A stretch of DNA of 64,000 nt from Pseudanabaena sp. (GTDB taxonomy: Bacteria; Cyanobacteriota; Cyanobacteriia; Pseudanabaenales; Pseudanabaenaceae). Under the pieces are notes generated by a model. It worked only from the letters and a program-made list of their open reading frames with translations. It did no database searches and was not told the origin of the DNA. How positions within the stretch are numbered: the stretch's first letter is position 1; the number at the start of each line of letters is the position of its first letter. Of the stretch, positions 8,505 to 16,430 are shown one piece after another. Location: positions 1-64,000 of the forward strand of contig QBMK01000003.1 of assembly GCA_003249035.1 (NCBI GenBank), read 5' to 3'. The translations under genes and the position numbers were made by a program.

Positions 8505-9377
8505 ATGCTAAGCGCTCCAGTGGGATACAAAACCCAATCCATCGATACCAGCATTGATGCTGAGATGTATTTGTTTGGTCGGCTGAAAGCACTAACGATA
8601 ATTCAAAAAGCTGAAAAAGTAAGTGGTTGGACAAAAGGATGTTTAGAACTTCATTTACTTGGTCTTCAACAAAGGTATCCAAATGCAAGTTTCTGGAAAT
8701 TGCGATATGAATTTGCTAAAGCTACATTAAAATCTACTTTTTCCGATCTTGTCTATCAAAATATTTCTGAATACGCTCAACCGCTTATGCTTACTGATCC
8801 AATTTCTCTGGCGCTGGATATAGCCGCAGTTTTTAACAGCTTAGATATTCCCTATTTAGTCGGTGGCTCAGTCGCAAGTACATTGATGGGAGAGCCGAGA
8901 GCAACCGAAGATGTGGATATTGTTGCTGATTTAGAAATAGGAAAAATAATTCTATTAATGCAATCTCTTCAACCGAGGTTTTATGTTTCTGAAGATGCGG
9001 TTCGAGATGCAATTAGGTTTAAACGTTCTTTTAATCTCATCGATAATGACTCTCTAGGAAAAATAGATGTCTTTGTTCTTAAAGATAATCCTTTTCCTCA
9101 AGTTGAATTCCAACGCCGCCGATCGCAATTAGTTCGGCAAAATCCAGATCAAATGCTGGTACTACCCACTCCTGAAGATATTATTTTACAAAAGTTAGTC
9201 TGGTATCGGATGACTAAAAATGAGTCGCAGAGGCAATGGCGAGATATTTTGGGTGTGCTAAAAATTCAGGGCGATCGCCTTGATTTTGATTATTTGCAAA
9301 AATGGGCTGGGGAGCTTAGTTTGAGTGATTTGCTGGAGACTGCTTGCATAGAGTCAGGGATAGAACTTTTCTTTTAA
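8505..9377 (+). CDS. Fusion: cyanobacterial helical domain plus nucleotidyltransferase
   Basis: 290 residues. Residues about 85-290 form a DNA polymerase-beta-like nucleotidyltransferase of the AbiEii/MNT-like type: VGGSVASTL near 117-125, then ATEDVDIVADL with the paired acidic residues, and DVFV near 186. The N-terminal 80 residues (SIDAEMYLFGRLKAL, then LELHLLGLQQRYPNASF) resemble a small family usually encoded by a separate gene just upstream of such transferases, so this appears to be a fusion. Similar proteins are toxins or antitoxins in AbiE/MNT-HEPN systems, but no partner is next to it. Start ATG 8505; a hairpin follows. Confidence 0.7.
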   Translation: MLSAPVGYKTQSIDTSIDAEMYLFGRLKALTIIQKAEKVSGWTKGCLELHLLGLQQRYPNASFWKLRYEFAKATLKSTFSDLVYQNISEYAQPLMLTDPISLALDIAAVFNSLDIPYLVGGSVASTLMGEPRATEDVDIVADLEIGKIILLMQSLQPRFYVSEDAVRDAIRFKRSFNLIDNDSLGKIDVFVLKDNPFPQVEFQRRRSQLVRQNPDQMLVLPTPEDIILQKLVWYRMTKNESQRQWRDILGVLKIQGDRLDFDYLQKWAGELSLSDLLETACIESGIELFF

Positions 9378-9383
9378 AAAGAG

Positions 9384-9406
9384 AAAGGAGCGCTAAGCGC
9401 TCCTTT
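9384..9406. terminator. Hairpin between convergent genes
   Basis: An 11-bp inverted repeat (9384-9394 with 9396-9406) centred on GCGCTAAGCGC and followed by TTTTGTCTT. It sits between the nucleotidyltransferase and ABC1 kinase stop codons and could serve both. Confidence 0.6.
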
Positions 9407-9410
9407 TGTC

Positions 9411-11369
9411 TTACCAACTACGACCATTTACAGGTCGCCTTAACCCAGAGCCAACTAGTTCTCGATCTTCGCCTTGAGGATGGCGAATAGAATTATTGAC
9501 CATATCTTGTTGCTTATTATCTTGATATTTCTTCTCGTCGCGTAATAGAACTTCACGGACTGCCCTCACTATCGATCGCTGAGCTAGTTTTGAGATAACA
9601 TCACGTCCAATGGTCAGCGTCTCGCGCTTGCTGAGTATACGAGTCGCTAAAGGCAAAATGTCGGTGGGTGCCATTGCCTTATCTTTTTGGAGGATTGTCC
9701 ATAGTCTGGCAATATGCCCCAAACTTGATGGGGTTTCGGCTTTAGATATTGAGTCCTTAACTTTAGGATCAATCACAATATCGCCAATCATTGAAGCTCG
9801 AAGTCGCTCAGGTAAACGTTTACTCGTCTCAACTTCAATACCTTTAACGATTTCATCAGTAATGCGATCGTGCATAAACTGACTGCGATCTGACAGCAAG
9901 AAATCAATACCCTTGTCGAGAGTTCCATTCAAGTTATAGTCGGGATTCTCTTGAGCATTGCTCAATAAATTCTCTAAACGATTCCAACGAAACTCACCAT
10001 CGCGGAAGAGTAAATCCTTCAGAGCCATCCGTAATTCTGGGGCAGAGTCATTTAGCAAACGGTTTGCCACGTATGGATAGGCGACAGCTAAGACTTTGAA
10101 TTTGGGATCGACGCTCAAGGCAATTCCTTCTAAAGTAACTAGCGATCGGATGATTAACGCATAATAAGCTGGGACTTGGAAAGGATAGTCATACATGATC
10201 TGCGAAAGTTGATCGGTCATGTCTTTGAAATCCATTTGGGTCAGGCTCTGACCTTCAGGTGGATTAAATACTTCCGATAGGGCAGGTACAATTCCTTCAA
10301 AATCAATATCTTCTGTCAAGAAGCCCAAACGAACGTAGTCTTTAGATAGAGCGACAAAATCACGATTAACTAAATGCACGATCGCTTCAATTAGCCCAAA
10401 GCGCTGTTCAGCCGAAACTTGGCTCATCATCCCAAAGTCTAAATAGGCGAGTTTGCCATCACCCATTACGAGTAAGTTGCCTGGATGAGGATCGGCGTGA
10501 AAATAGCCATAATCGAGTAACTGGCGCAGAGAGCACTGCACTCCAACTTCGATAATGTGACGGCTATCAAAGCCTGCTTCTTTTACTGCCTGCACATTGG
10601 TTAATTTGATGCCTTCAATCCATTCCATCGTCAATACACGCCTAGCGGTATATTGCCAATAGATTTTGGGAACATAAACCTCGTCTAATCCTCCATAGTA
10701 CTTAGCAAATTTCTCGGCATTTTGACCTTCAAAGGTGTAGTCCATCTCTTCAAAGATTCGACTAGCAAACTCATCGAGGATCGCTGCCAAATTTGTGCGA
10801 ACGAATTTGAAAGTCTTTTTGAGCCATACGGAAATACCACGCAAGATATACATATCAAGGGCGATACCTGCAGCAATGTCAGGACGTTGCACTTTGATGG
10901 CAACGAGTTCGCCTGTTTTCAGCTTGCCTTTATAAACTTGACCGAGGGAAGCCGCTGCGATCGGATCGTCGGAGATCTCTGCGTAAACTTCTAATGGATC
11001 GGCTCCTAATGCGCCGCGAATAAATTGGAAGGCGATTTCATTAGGAAATGGGGGCAATTGATCTTGCAGCTCGGCTAGTTCGTCCATGAATACGGGCGGC
11101 ACGATATCAGGACGAGTCGAAAGGGCTTGACCAATTTTGATAAAGGCAGGACCCAAACCGGTTAGTAATTTACGCGATTCGATCGCTAATTTTTTTAATT
11201 CTTTTGCTGAGGCTTTAGCATTGAGGCGCAGTCTCAGAAACAACCAGATCAGTGGTACAAAAATCACTATGCAGCGCCACCAGACACGCAAAGGTTGGTT
11301 TTGGTAGTATTTTGCGATCGCATCAACATCATAACGATCTAGCTCAAAGTCTGTTTTGGTTGCAGGCAT
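9411..11369 (-). CDS. ABC1/UbiB-family atypical kinase
   Basis: 652 residues, a membrane-associated ABC1 (AarF/UbiB/ADCK) protein linked to prenylquinone (plastoquinone, tocopherol) metabolism and photosynthetic membrane homeostasis. The family-specific KxGQ motif is at 78-81 (FIKIGQALSTRPD), the Ala-rich nucleotide loop is AAASLGQVYKG, the catalytic Lys lies in VAIKVQRP, and the loop HADPHPGNLL plus LDFGMM give the catalytic and metal-binding Asp residues. One hydrophobic segment is at about 30-47. The C-terminal 150 residues are an extension common in cyanobacterial members. It is a single-gene unit on the minus strand. Confidence 0.9.
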   Translation of the reverse strand: MPATKTDFELDRYDVDAIAKYYQNQPLRVWWRCIVIFVPLIWLFLRLRLNAKASAKELKKLAIESRKLLTGLGPAFIKIGQALSTRPDIVPPVFMDELAELQDQLPPFPNEIAFQFIRGALGADPLEVYAEISDDPIAAASLGQVYKGKLKTGELVAIKVQRPDIAAGIALDMYILRGISVWLKKTFKFVRTNLAAILDEFASRIFEEMDYTFEGQNAEKFAKYYGGLDEVYVPKIYWQYTARRVLTMEWIEGIKLTNVQAVKEAGFDSRHIIEVGVQCSLRQLLDYGYFHADPHPGNLLVMGDGKLAYLDFGMMSQVSAEQRFGLIEAIVHLVNRDFVALSKDYVRLGFLTEDIDFEGIVPALSEVFNPPEGQSLTQMDFKDMTDQLSQIMYDYPFQVPAYYALIIRSLVTLEGIALSVDPKFKVLAVAYPYVANRLLNDSAPELRMALKDLLFRDGEFRWNRLENLLSNAQENPDYNLNGTLDKGIDFLLSDRSQFMHDRITDEIVKGIEVETSKRLPERLRASMIGDIVIDPKVKDSISKAETPSSLGHIARLWTILQKDKAMAPTDILPLATRILSKRETLTIGRDVISKLAQRSIVRAVREVLLRDEKKYQDNKQQDMVNNSIRHPQGEDRELVGSGLRRPVNGRSW

Positions 11370-11706
11370 AGGATTTCTGTAGACTTGTCTCTAGACTTAA
11401 GTTTACAGAATATTTTAACAATTTGTAACAACATTTGGGATAGCTCTCTAGGCTTATTGTTTTAACGATCAAAATTAAATGCCTATCACCTGATACTATC
11501 GCAAACATTCAGATCTCATAAGAGTATTTACTTTTCCAAGCGATCTCTTTGTGGAGCAAAACCTAATAGAAGCTAAAATTTGGATGTCTTAAAACAATCT
11601 ATTGTGGCAATCTATTGTGGCAAGGTGGAGTACGATTCCATTTTGAGGGTTAAAGTAACCTTTTTCTTTTTGTAGTTATTTTTCGTTGTTATTTGAGGAT
11701 CTTAAT
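11370..11706. other. Intergenic gap upstream of two divergent genes
   Basis: This 337-bp gap separates the divergent ABC1 kinase gene and the secreted-protein gene, so it holds both promoters. The only structure seen is a 13-bp tandem duplication, CAATCTATTGTGG at 11595-11607 and 11608-11620. No gene is apparent. Confidence 0.5.
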
Positions 11707-12465
11707 GTGTTGAAGCAATTAAAAACAATTTCTGGAAATGCTGCAATGACTTTGATGGCGATCGCGATCGCCTATCCTGCTGCTGCCCAACCCATTCCCT
11801 CTAAAGCTAGAAATGCTTGTACTCAAAGCACGGCAGAATTTATGACCGTGGCAGCCCGTAATCTATCGATAACGGGTGCAGGCGAAGTGGATCCTGAAAA
11901 TGGGGTCAGAACTCTGTTTATGCGAAACAATCAGACGGGGCAAACCGCTGATTGTCGAGTCAATACTATTGATGGCACGGTTTTGTCGGTTACGATGACG
12001 GGCGGTAATTCTAATTCTTCAAAACCTGTCAATGCGCAAGCTGCTTGCATTCAACAAACAGCAGAAGCAATGGTTGTCGCAGCCCGCAACATTACTGTTA
12101 CAAATGCGGGACCAATAGCTGGAAATGGAGTAAGAACTCTGTTTATGCAAAATACCAAGACTGGACAGACCGCAAATTGTCGAGTCAATACCATTGATGG
12201 AACTGTTTTATCAGTCAAATTGGATGGTGGTGCTTCTACGCCAGTAAGGGCTGGTCTTGCAGAAGTTGTTGGTGCTGGCAGAAATGGAATTAATGTTATT
12301 GCTTCCCCTTATACGCCTAATTTGTTTAGAGCGAGTGGCGTTCGCAATGGGACGGTTGTGCGAGTTCAGTTTTGCGGTAGCGGTGGCTGGTGCCGAATTC
12401 AAATGCAGGATTTCGCCAACACCAATGGATGGCTCATGCAAACGAATCTACGCCAGTTGAGATAG
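11707..12465 (+). CDS. Secreted protein with duplicated domain and SH3-like end
   Basis: About 252 residues from the GTG at 11707, preceded by GAGGAT. A signal peptide (KQLKTISGNAAMTLMAIAIA, then AQP) leads to two tandem copies of a 60-residue unit, each containing a Cys, an AxFM/AMVVAARN stretch, GVRTLFM and CRVNTIDGTVLSV. The final 65 residues (INVIASPYTPNLF, then GWCRIQMQ) look like a bacterial SH3 domain, as found in envelope proteins. Two Cys per unit suggest disulfides in the periplasm. The function is unknown. An earlier in-frame TTG at 11686 is possible but would extend the leader without reason. Confidence 0.65.
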   Translation: MLKQLKTISGNAAMTLMAIAIAYPAAAQPIPSKARNACTQSTAEFMTVAARNLSITGAGEVDPENGVRTLFMRNNQTGQTADCRVNTIDGTVLSVTMTGGNSNSSKPVNAQAACIQQTAEAMVVAARNITVTNAGPIAGNGVRTLFMQNTKTGQTANCRVNTIDGTVLSVKLDGGASTPVRAGLAEVVGAGRNGINVIASPYTPNLFRASGVRNGTVVRVQFCGSGGWCRIQMQDFANTNGWLMQTNLRQLR

Positions 12466-12638
12466 AGTCAGGTAGATTTCAATAATCGCACCTTGTCATT
12501 TTCGGCTAAATACTTTTGTGTATATATCAGGTAGATGTTTTGCCCGAATTGTCAAACCTTTGCCTGATATGCTTTAGCACGTTGTGTGCGTTGTCTGATT
12601 TAGAAGTATTAGCTGTAGCCAAAGACGTTAGGATCAAA

Positions 12639-12684
12639 CCCAAAATAGAGTTGCGATCGCAAGGTGGGTCAACTCTATTCTGGG
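12639..12684. repeat. Imperfect hairpin in the 12466-12882 gap
   Basis: Arms 12639-12653 and 12670-12684 pair over 15 bp with one mismatch. The arm sequence CAAAATAGAGTTGCG is shared with the larger hairpin at 23856-23916, so the two may be related repeats. Elsewhere this 417-bp gap holds the left 50-bp direct repeat and no convincing gene. Confidence 0.45.
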
Positions 12685-12717
12685 ACTTCTCTCCGCAATC
12701 TCTAACGGGGTTTAGCG

Positions 12718-12767
12718 ATTCCTTTCAGGATGCGTCCCGCCGCAAAGACAAATAATTATTAAGCGAT
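12718..12767 (+). repeat. 50-bp direct repeat, left copy
   Basis: Matches 14016-14065 at 46 of 50 positions. The core GGATGCGTCCCGCCGCAAAG is identical. The two copies bracket the RusA-like/REase-HEPN gene pair (1.3 kb). It may be a mobile-element scar, an insertion site or a dispersed repeat. Confidence 0.7.
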
Positions 12768-12882
12768 TATCATATGACAAATCTCTTGAGCAGATAGACA
12801 GCTATGATTTTAGTCAAGCTTAAAGATATCTACTGCCGCACAATTCAGTAGCAGTAAGAGAGAGTAATGACCTTTTATACTT

Positions 12883-13281
12883 ATGTATTTCGACTTTCTG
12901 ATTTCTAAGCGTCCAGTATCTTTGCAAACAAGAAAAACCTCAAATTTACAAGCATGGAAACAATATGTTAGAAGTGAAGCAGCAAAAACTTGGACAGGAC
13001 AAATTTTTTCTGGACAAGATCTTCAGCTGACATTAATATATTTTTACAATAGTGACCCTGTTGATACGGACAACATTATCAAACCAATACAGGATGCACT
13101 TATTGGACTTATTTATGATGATGATTTACTGATCGCAGACGTAGACGCGCATCGCCGCTCATTATCTGGCACATTTGACCTTACCCTATGTCCAATTCTA
13201 CTTGTTCAGGGCATAACATCAGGATTAGAATGTGTATACGTTAAAATTGCTGAATCTAAGCCCTTGGAGGACTACTTATGA
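12883..13281 (+). CDS. RusA-like crossover junction endonuclease
   Basis: 132 residues, the size of RusA Holliday-junction resolvases. The diagnostic acidic block is present: DTDNIIKPIQDAL near 62-74 and YDDDLLIADV near 80-88, matching the RusA layout of D-x-DN-xxK-xxxDAL then a DD-x-I/V pair. The family resolves four-way junctions and is often phage- or mobile-element-borne. The stop overlaps the next start by 4 bp (ATGA), so it is coupled to the nuclease/HEPN gene. GC content and codon use are AT-rich compared with neighbours. Confidence 0.75.
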   Translation: MYFDFLISKRPVSLQTRKTSNLQAWKQYVRSEAAKTWTGQIFSGQDLQLTLIYFYNSDPVDTDNIIKPIQDALIGLIYDDDLLIADVDAHRRSLSGTFDLTLCPILLVQGITSGLECVYVKIAESKPLEDYL

Positions 13282-13940
13282 CTGTTAATTCTCAATTAAC
13301 TGAAAAAGGTTTAGCCGCTAAAATTGCAGAAAAGTATAGATTGCAGGGGTTTGAAGTTGTAATCGGGCCTTCTAATTCCTTGCTCCCTTTTGACTTAGGA
13401 AATTATCATCCAGATCTTATTGCTAGAAAGTCATCAGATGAAGGCTACATAATCGAACTCAAAAATTCAACTTCTAGAATCTCAGTTGATCGCTATCGAG
13501 AAATTGCGGAAATAGTTGCTCAGCAGCGTGGTTGGCGATTTTTATTGATAACTGGGGATGATATTTCTCTAGAGGATGCGAAAGGCAATGACGAATTATT
13601 GACTTGGGAGCAAATGTTGCAACGGAAAGAACAGGCTCAGAGATTTTTAGCGATCGGCGAAGTGGAAGTAGCTTTTTTGTACCTGTGGGGGATTTTAGAA
13701 GCTGCCATGCGTCAGCAAGCTAAGCAAGTTGCAATTCCAATAGAACGATTTCCTGCAAACTCATTAATTAATCATCTATATTCTCAAGGCGAACTTTCGA
13801 TGGAGCAATTTGATCAAGCACGAGGAATTCAAACAGTCCGCGATCGCATTGCACATGGCTATCAGTCTTCCGATTTGACAGAACCAACAAAGCAACTTCT
13901 AGAGCTTGTAACTGAATTAATGGCAATGTGGAAACTATAA
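13278..13940 (+). CDS. REase (AHJR-like) fused to HEPN-like domain
   Basis: 220 residues in two parts. Residues about 8-100 show a restriction-endonuclease-like core: GLAAKIAEKYRLQGFEVV, HPDLIARK and YIIELKNST, giving a D...(E)xK signature of the AHJR/Archaeal-junction-resolvase-like class. Residues about 120-220 are all-helical and end in VRDRIAHGYQ, an Rx4H pattern typical of HEPN RNases. The combination suggests a defence or toxin effector. It is translationally coupled to the RusA-like gene, and the pair is flanked by direct repeats. Function is inferred from motifs only. Confidence 0.6.
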   Translation: MTVNSQLTEKGLAAKIAEKYRLQGFEVVIGPSNSLLPFDLGNYHPDLIARKSSDEGYIIELKNSTSRISVDRYREIAEIVAQQRGWRFLLITGDDISLEDAKGNDELLTWEQMLQRKEQAQRFLAIGEVEVAFLYLWGILEAAMRQQAKQVAIPIERFPANSLINHLYSQGELSMEQFDQARGIQTVRDRIAHGYQSSDLTEPTKQLLELVTELMAMWKL

Positions 13941-13945
13941 ATGTT

Positions 13946-14026
13946 ATGACCACTACAAGATTAAGCAATCAGCAATGGGCTAACTTAGTTTTTGAGTTCG
14001 GAGAAGTTATTGAAAATTCCTTTTAG
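13946..14026 (+). pseudogene. Truncated 26-codon ORF ending in the direct repeat
   Basis: ATG at 13946, 5 bp after the REase-HEPN stop, opens a 26-residue frame (MTTTRLSNQQWANLVFEF and on) that looks like the start of a protein and stops at TAG within the right 50-bp repeat. It may be the remnant of a gene cut off when the repeat was acquired. It may also be noise. Confidence 0.3.
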
Positions 14027-14065
14027 GATGCGTCCCGCCGCAAAGACAAGTAATTGATAAGCGAT
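14016..14065 (+). repeat. 50-bp direct repeat, right copy
   Basis: Second copy of the repeat at 12718-12767 (46 of 50 identical). It ends 33 bp before the CbiG-CobJ stop codon. Confidence 0.7.
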
Positions 14066-14097
14066 CGCATATCATACAAGACTCTAGGAATAGAGCC

Positions 14098-15516
14098 TTA
14101 ATCGTATTTGCGGGGAGTATACACTCGTATGCGATCGCCCCATGTCAAAGTCTTAGTCTTACTAGAACCAATAATAATCACGGTTTGCATATCCGCAAGT
14201 TCAGGTGTAAGTTCCGCAAGCGTAATCACCCGCACATTTTCGCCTTTGCGTCCCATTTTGCGCCCCAAAATTACGGGCGTATTAGGCGATCGCCACTGTA
14301 ATAAAATCTCTTTAGCCGCAGGTAATTGCCATTTACGCTGAGAGGAAATCGGATTGTAAATTGCAATCGCAAAATCTGCTTGGGCGGCGGCTGCTAATCG
14401 CTGTTCGATAACTTCCCAAGGCTTGAGAATATCCGAAAGAGATATCGTGCAGAAATCATGGCCGATGGGAGCACCAATCGCAGCAGCAGCAGCTTGAGCA
14501 GCGGATATCCCAGGCGCAACATGAATATCGATTTGATTCCATTTAGAATCGGATTCATGATCTAATACTTCAAATACAGCGGCAGCCATGCCATAAATTC
14601 CAGGGTCACCAGATGATACGATTACCACTGTTTTACCCTCAGTTGCTAGATTGAGGGCAAGACGAGCGCGATCCAGCTCTACACGATTATCGGAAGCATG
14701 GATAGTCTTTCCCCTTGTAAATTCCTTCACCAAATTTATATAGGTTTTATAACCGACAAAATCTGTTGCATCTTCCAGAATTGCTTTGACTTCGGGAGAC
14801 ATCCATTTTGCAGCGCCTGGCCCTGTACCAATGATTGAGAGCTTGCCAGTTATTTTCTGGTCTTGGGTTTGCTCAGTTTGATAAATTAAATAAGTTGAGC
14901 TTAATTTTGAGGCGATCGCTTCCAATGCGATTTTATCGGAAATCACTTCAATTCTATGGGTAGCATGATCCGCAAAGGGAAGATTACTTTCGCTTAACCA
15001 AGGTGCTGCATCACCGATCAGTTGCACCGATTTGCCAGCCAATAAATCTGCTAAAAATGTCTTCGCATGTTCATCATCATTTAGCAGCCGATATCCTACT
15101 GGAGGTGCTAACAATGCAGTTTGAAACCTTAAGTCACCCGTAGTTGTTATCGCCGCTTGGACTTGCAGTAATTTAGCAATTTGCCTAGCAAGATCGTTTG
15201 CTCCATTCAAACCACCCAATAACGGCACTAAGGCACTACCATCCTCCGCGATCGCAATTACAGGTGGCTCAGCGCGTTTATCTGTGAGTAGGGGCGCTAG
15301 CGATCGGATTAGGATTCCTGCGGCACAGACGCCAATAATCGGATGTCCTTGACTAAATAATTCGCTGACGGTTTCGCTGAATTTGTCATATTGGTGATCG
15401 GCAGTTTGAGTGCGCGATGCTAGTCCATAAATTATTGCTTCAGGAATTATGGTTTGAATTTGTCTTGAGATCGCAATACTTTTCTCTCCTAAGATGATGA
15501 TGGCAAGAGGTTTCAT
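14098..15516 (-). CDS. cobJ: CbiG-CobJ fusion, corrin ring synthesis
   Basis: 472 residues. The first about 215 residues are CbiG-like (GVCAAGILIRSLAPLL, then AIAEDGSALVPLLGGLNGAN), which in the anaerobic pathway opens the ring lactone. The rest is precorrin-3B C17-methyltransferase (CobJ/CbiH): SIIGTGPGAAKWMSP, VVIVSSGDPGIYGMA and APGISAAQAAAA are SAM-binding tetrapyrrole methylase motifs. The fusion is common in cyanobacteria, which make pseudocobalamin. Its ATG overlaps the TAA of the upstream UPF0016 gene by one base, so they share a message. Confidence 0.9.
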   Translation of the reverse strand: MKPLAIIILGEKSIAISRQIQTIIPEAIIYGLASRTQTADHQYDKFSETVSELFSQGHPIIGVCAAGILIRSLAPLLTDKRAEPPVIAIAEDGSALVPLLGGLNGANDLARQIAKLLQVQAAITTTGDLRFQTALLAPPVGYRLLNDDEHAKTFLADLLAGKSVQLIGDAAPWLSESNLPFADHATHRIEVISDKIALEAIASKLSSTYLIYQTEQTQDQKITGKLSIIGTGPGAAKWMSPEVKAILEDATDFVGYKTYINLVKEFTRGKTIHASDNRVELDRARLALNLATEGKTVVIVSSGDPGIYGMAAAVFEVLDHESDSKWNQIDIHVAPGISAAQAAAAAIGAPIGHDFCTISLSDILKPWEVIEQRLAAAAQADFAIAIYNPISSQRKWQLPAAKEILLQWRSPNTPVILGRKMGRKGENVRVITLAELTPELADMQTVIIIGSSKTKTLTWGDRIRVYTPRKYD

Positions 15517-15791
15517 TATTCACCATCATTCATCAGCAGACGCATTGCCATAATCGCAAACAACAATGCCGCGATCGCCTTGAGCAATTTTGTTGGTAAA
15601 AATACGGAAATGCTGTCACCTAGAAATACGCCAATTGAGCTAGCTACTAATAGGGCGGCGGCTGAGCCAATAAACACAAATCTTGGAGCCGTTGAGCTAC
15701 CGCTTAAACTCAAGGTTGCTAATTGACTTTTGTCGCCTAACTCTGACAAAAAAATCGTACCAAAGCTGAGAAATAATAATTGCCAGTCCAT
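15516..15791 (-). CDS. UPF0016/GDT1 half-size cation transporter, second half
   Basis: 91 residues with three hydrophobic segments and one copy of the family motif, LSELGDKSQ near residue 18, whose acidic residues bind Mn2+ or Ca2+. Members of this family (TMEM165/GDT1, cyanobacterial Mnx) export Mn from the cytoplasm or into thylakoids. Most are about 200 residues with two motifs; here each half is a separate gene, so a heterodimer with the preceding 120-residue protein is likely. It is 4 bp downstream of that gene. Confidence 0.8.
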   Translation of the reverse strand: MDWQLLFLSFGTIFLSELGDKSQLATLSLSGSSTAPRFVFIGSAAALLVASSIGVFLGDSISVFLPTKLLKAIAALLFAIMAMRLLMNDGE

Positions 15792-15795
15792 ATTT

Positions 15796-16158
15796 TTAAG
15801 CGATCGCTTCCCACAATAAACTAAGTGACAGAATCAGAAAACTCAAGCCAGCGAGGGTGTTTAGCAAGCTTGGCGAAAAGGTTTTAGCTAGCCATTTACC
15901 TGCGATTACGCCTAACAAGCTAGTTGAAACTAAGGCGATCGCGGCTCCAGCAAATACTATCCAAGGCTGATGTGACTGCGCCGAAATTACTAAAACACTT
16001 AGTTGGGTTTTGTCTCCAACTTCAGCAAGAAATACGGTGATAAAAGTGGTGGTAACAATTTGCCATTGTTCAGATTTTATCTGAGCTTTTATTGGCGATG
16101 TCGGGATTACCTGAGCTTGCTTAAGCTCTTGGTTTTTTGATTCATTTACAGACATCAT
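15796..16158 (-). CDS. UPF0016/GDT1 half-size cation transporter, first half
   Basis: 120 residues: a hydrophilic leader of about 30 residues, then three hydrophobic helices with the metal-binding motif LAEVGDKTQ near 47. It is the partner of the 91-residue half-protein 4 bp downstream, and the two are likely to assemble as a heteromeric Mn2+/Ca2+ exporter of the Mnx type. No yybP-ykoY riboswitch pattern is seen in the short leader. The start could be either of two adjacent ATGs at 16158 and 16155. Confidence 0.8.
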   Translation of the reverse strand: MMSVNESKNQELKQAQVIPTSPIKAQIKSEQWQIVTTTFITVFLAEVGDKTQLSVLVISAQSHQPWIVFAGAAIALVSTSLLGVIAGKWLAKTFSPSLLNTLAGLSFLILSLSLLWEAIA

Positions 16159-16205
16159 TTACGAGCGCTATTCAAGCTTTTAATAATTCTCTCGTAGTTT
16201 ACGTT

Positions 16206-16430
16206 ATAAACCAAACAACGTAGAGCCAATTCGTAAAGTAGGGGCGTAGCATTCGCCACAATTTTTAAATCCACCACAGAAACCTCGATCCGCAAATGCT
16301 ACGCCCTTTGTGCTTTCACAGACAAATTGTCCCTGCGTTGCGAGTTTTGGGCAAAGCATTCCCGAAGTAAGATGATCTGCAAAGTCATAAATTGTTACGG
16401 GAATGCTATGCCCCTAAAGTTTTGGTTTAT
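16206..16430. repeat. Fold-back element between mnx-like and dacB genes
   Basis: Ends are inverted: ATAAACCAAAC at 16206 faces GTTTTGGTTTAT ending at 16430. Inside, GTAGGGGCGTAGCATTC faces GGAATGCTATGCCCCTA. The 225-bp unit fills the whole 268-bp gap and its right end overlaps the dacB stop codon. No ORF. It looks like a non-autonomous MITE-type repeat. Confidence 0.5.

Noticed and set aside
12516-12755. 79-codon ORF in the gap before the RusA-like gene
   Set aside because: No ribosome site, low-complexity translation, and it runs through the hairpin and the 50-bp repeat.
15796-16205. Manganese riboswitch (yybP-ykoY) before the exporter pair
   Set aside because: The leader is about 45 bp and lacks the conserved loops.
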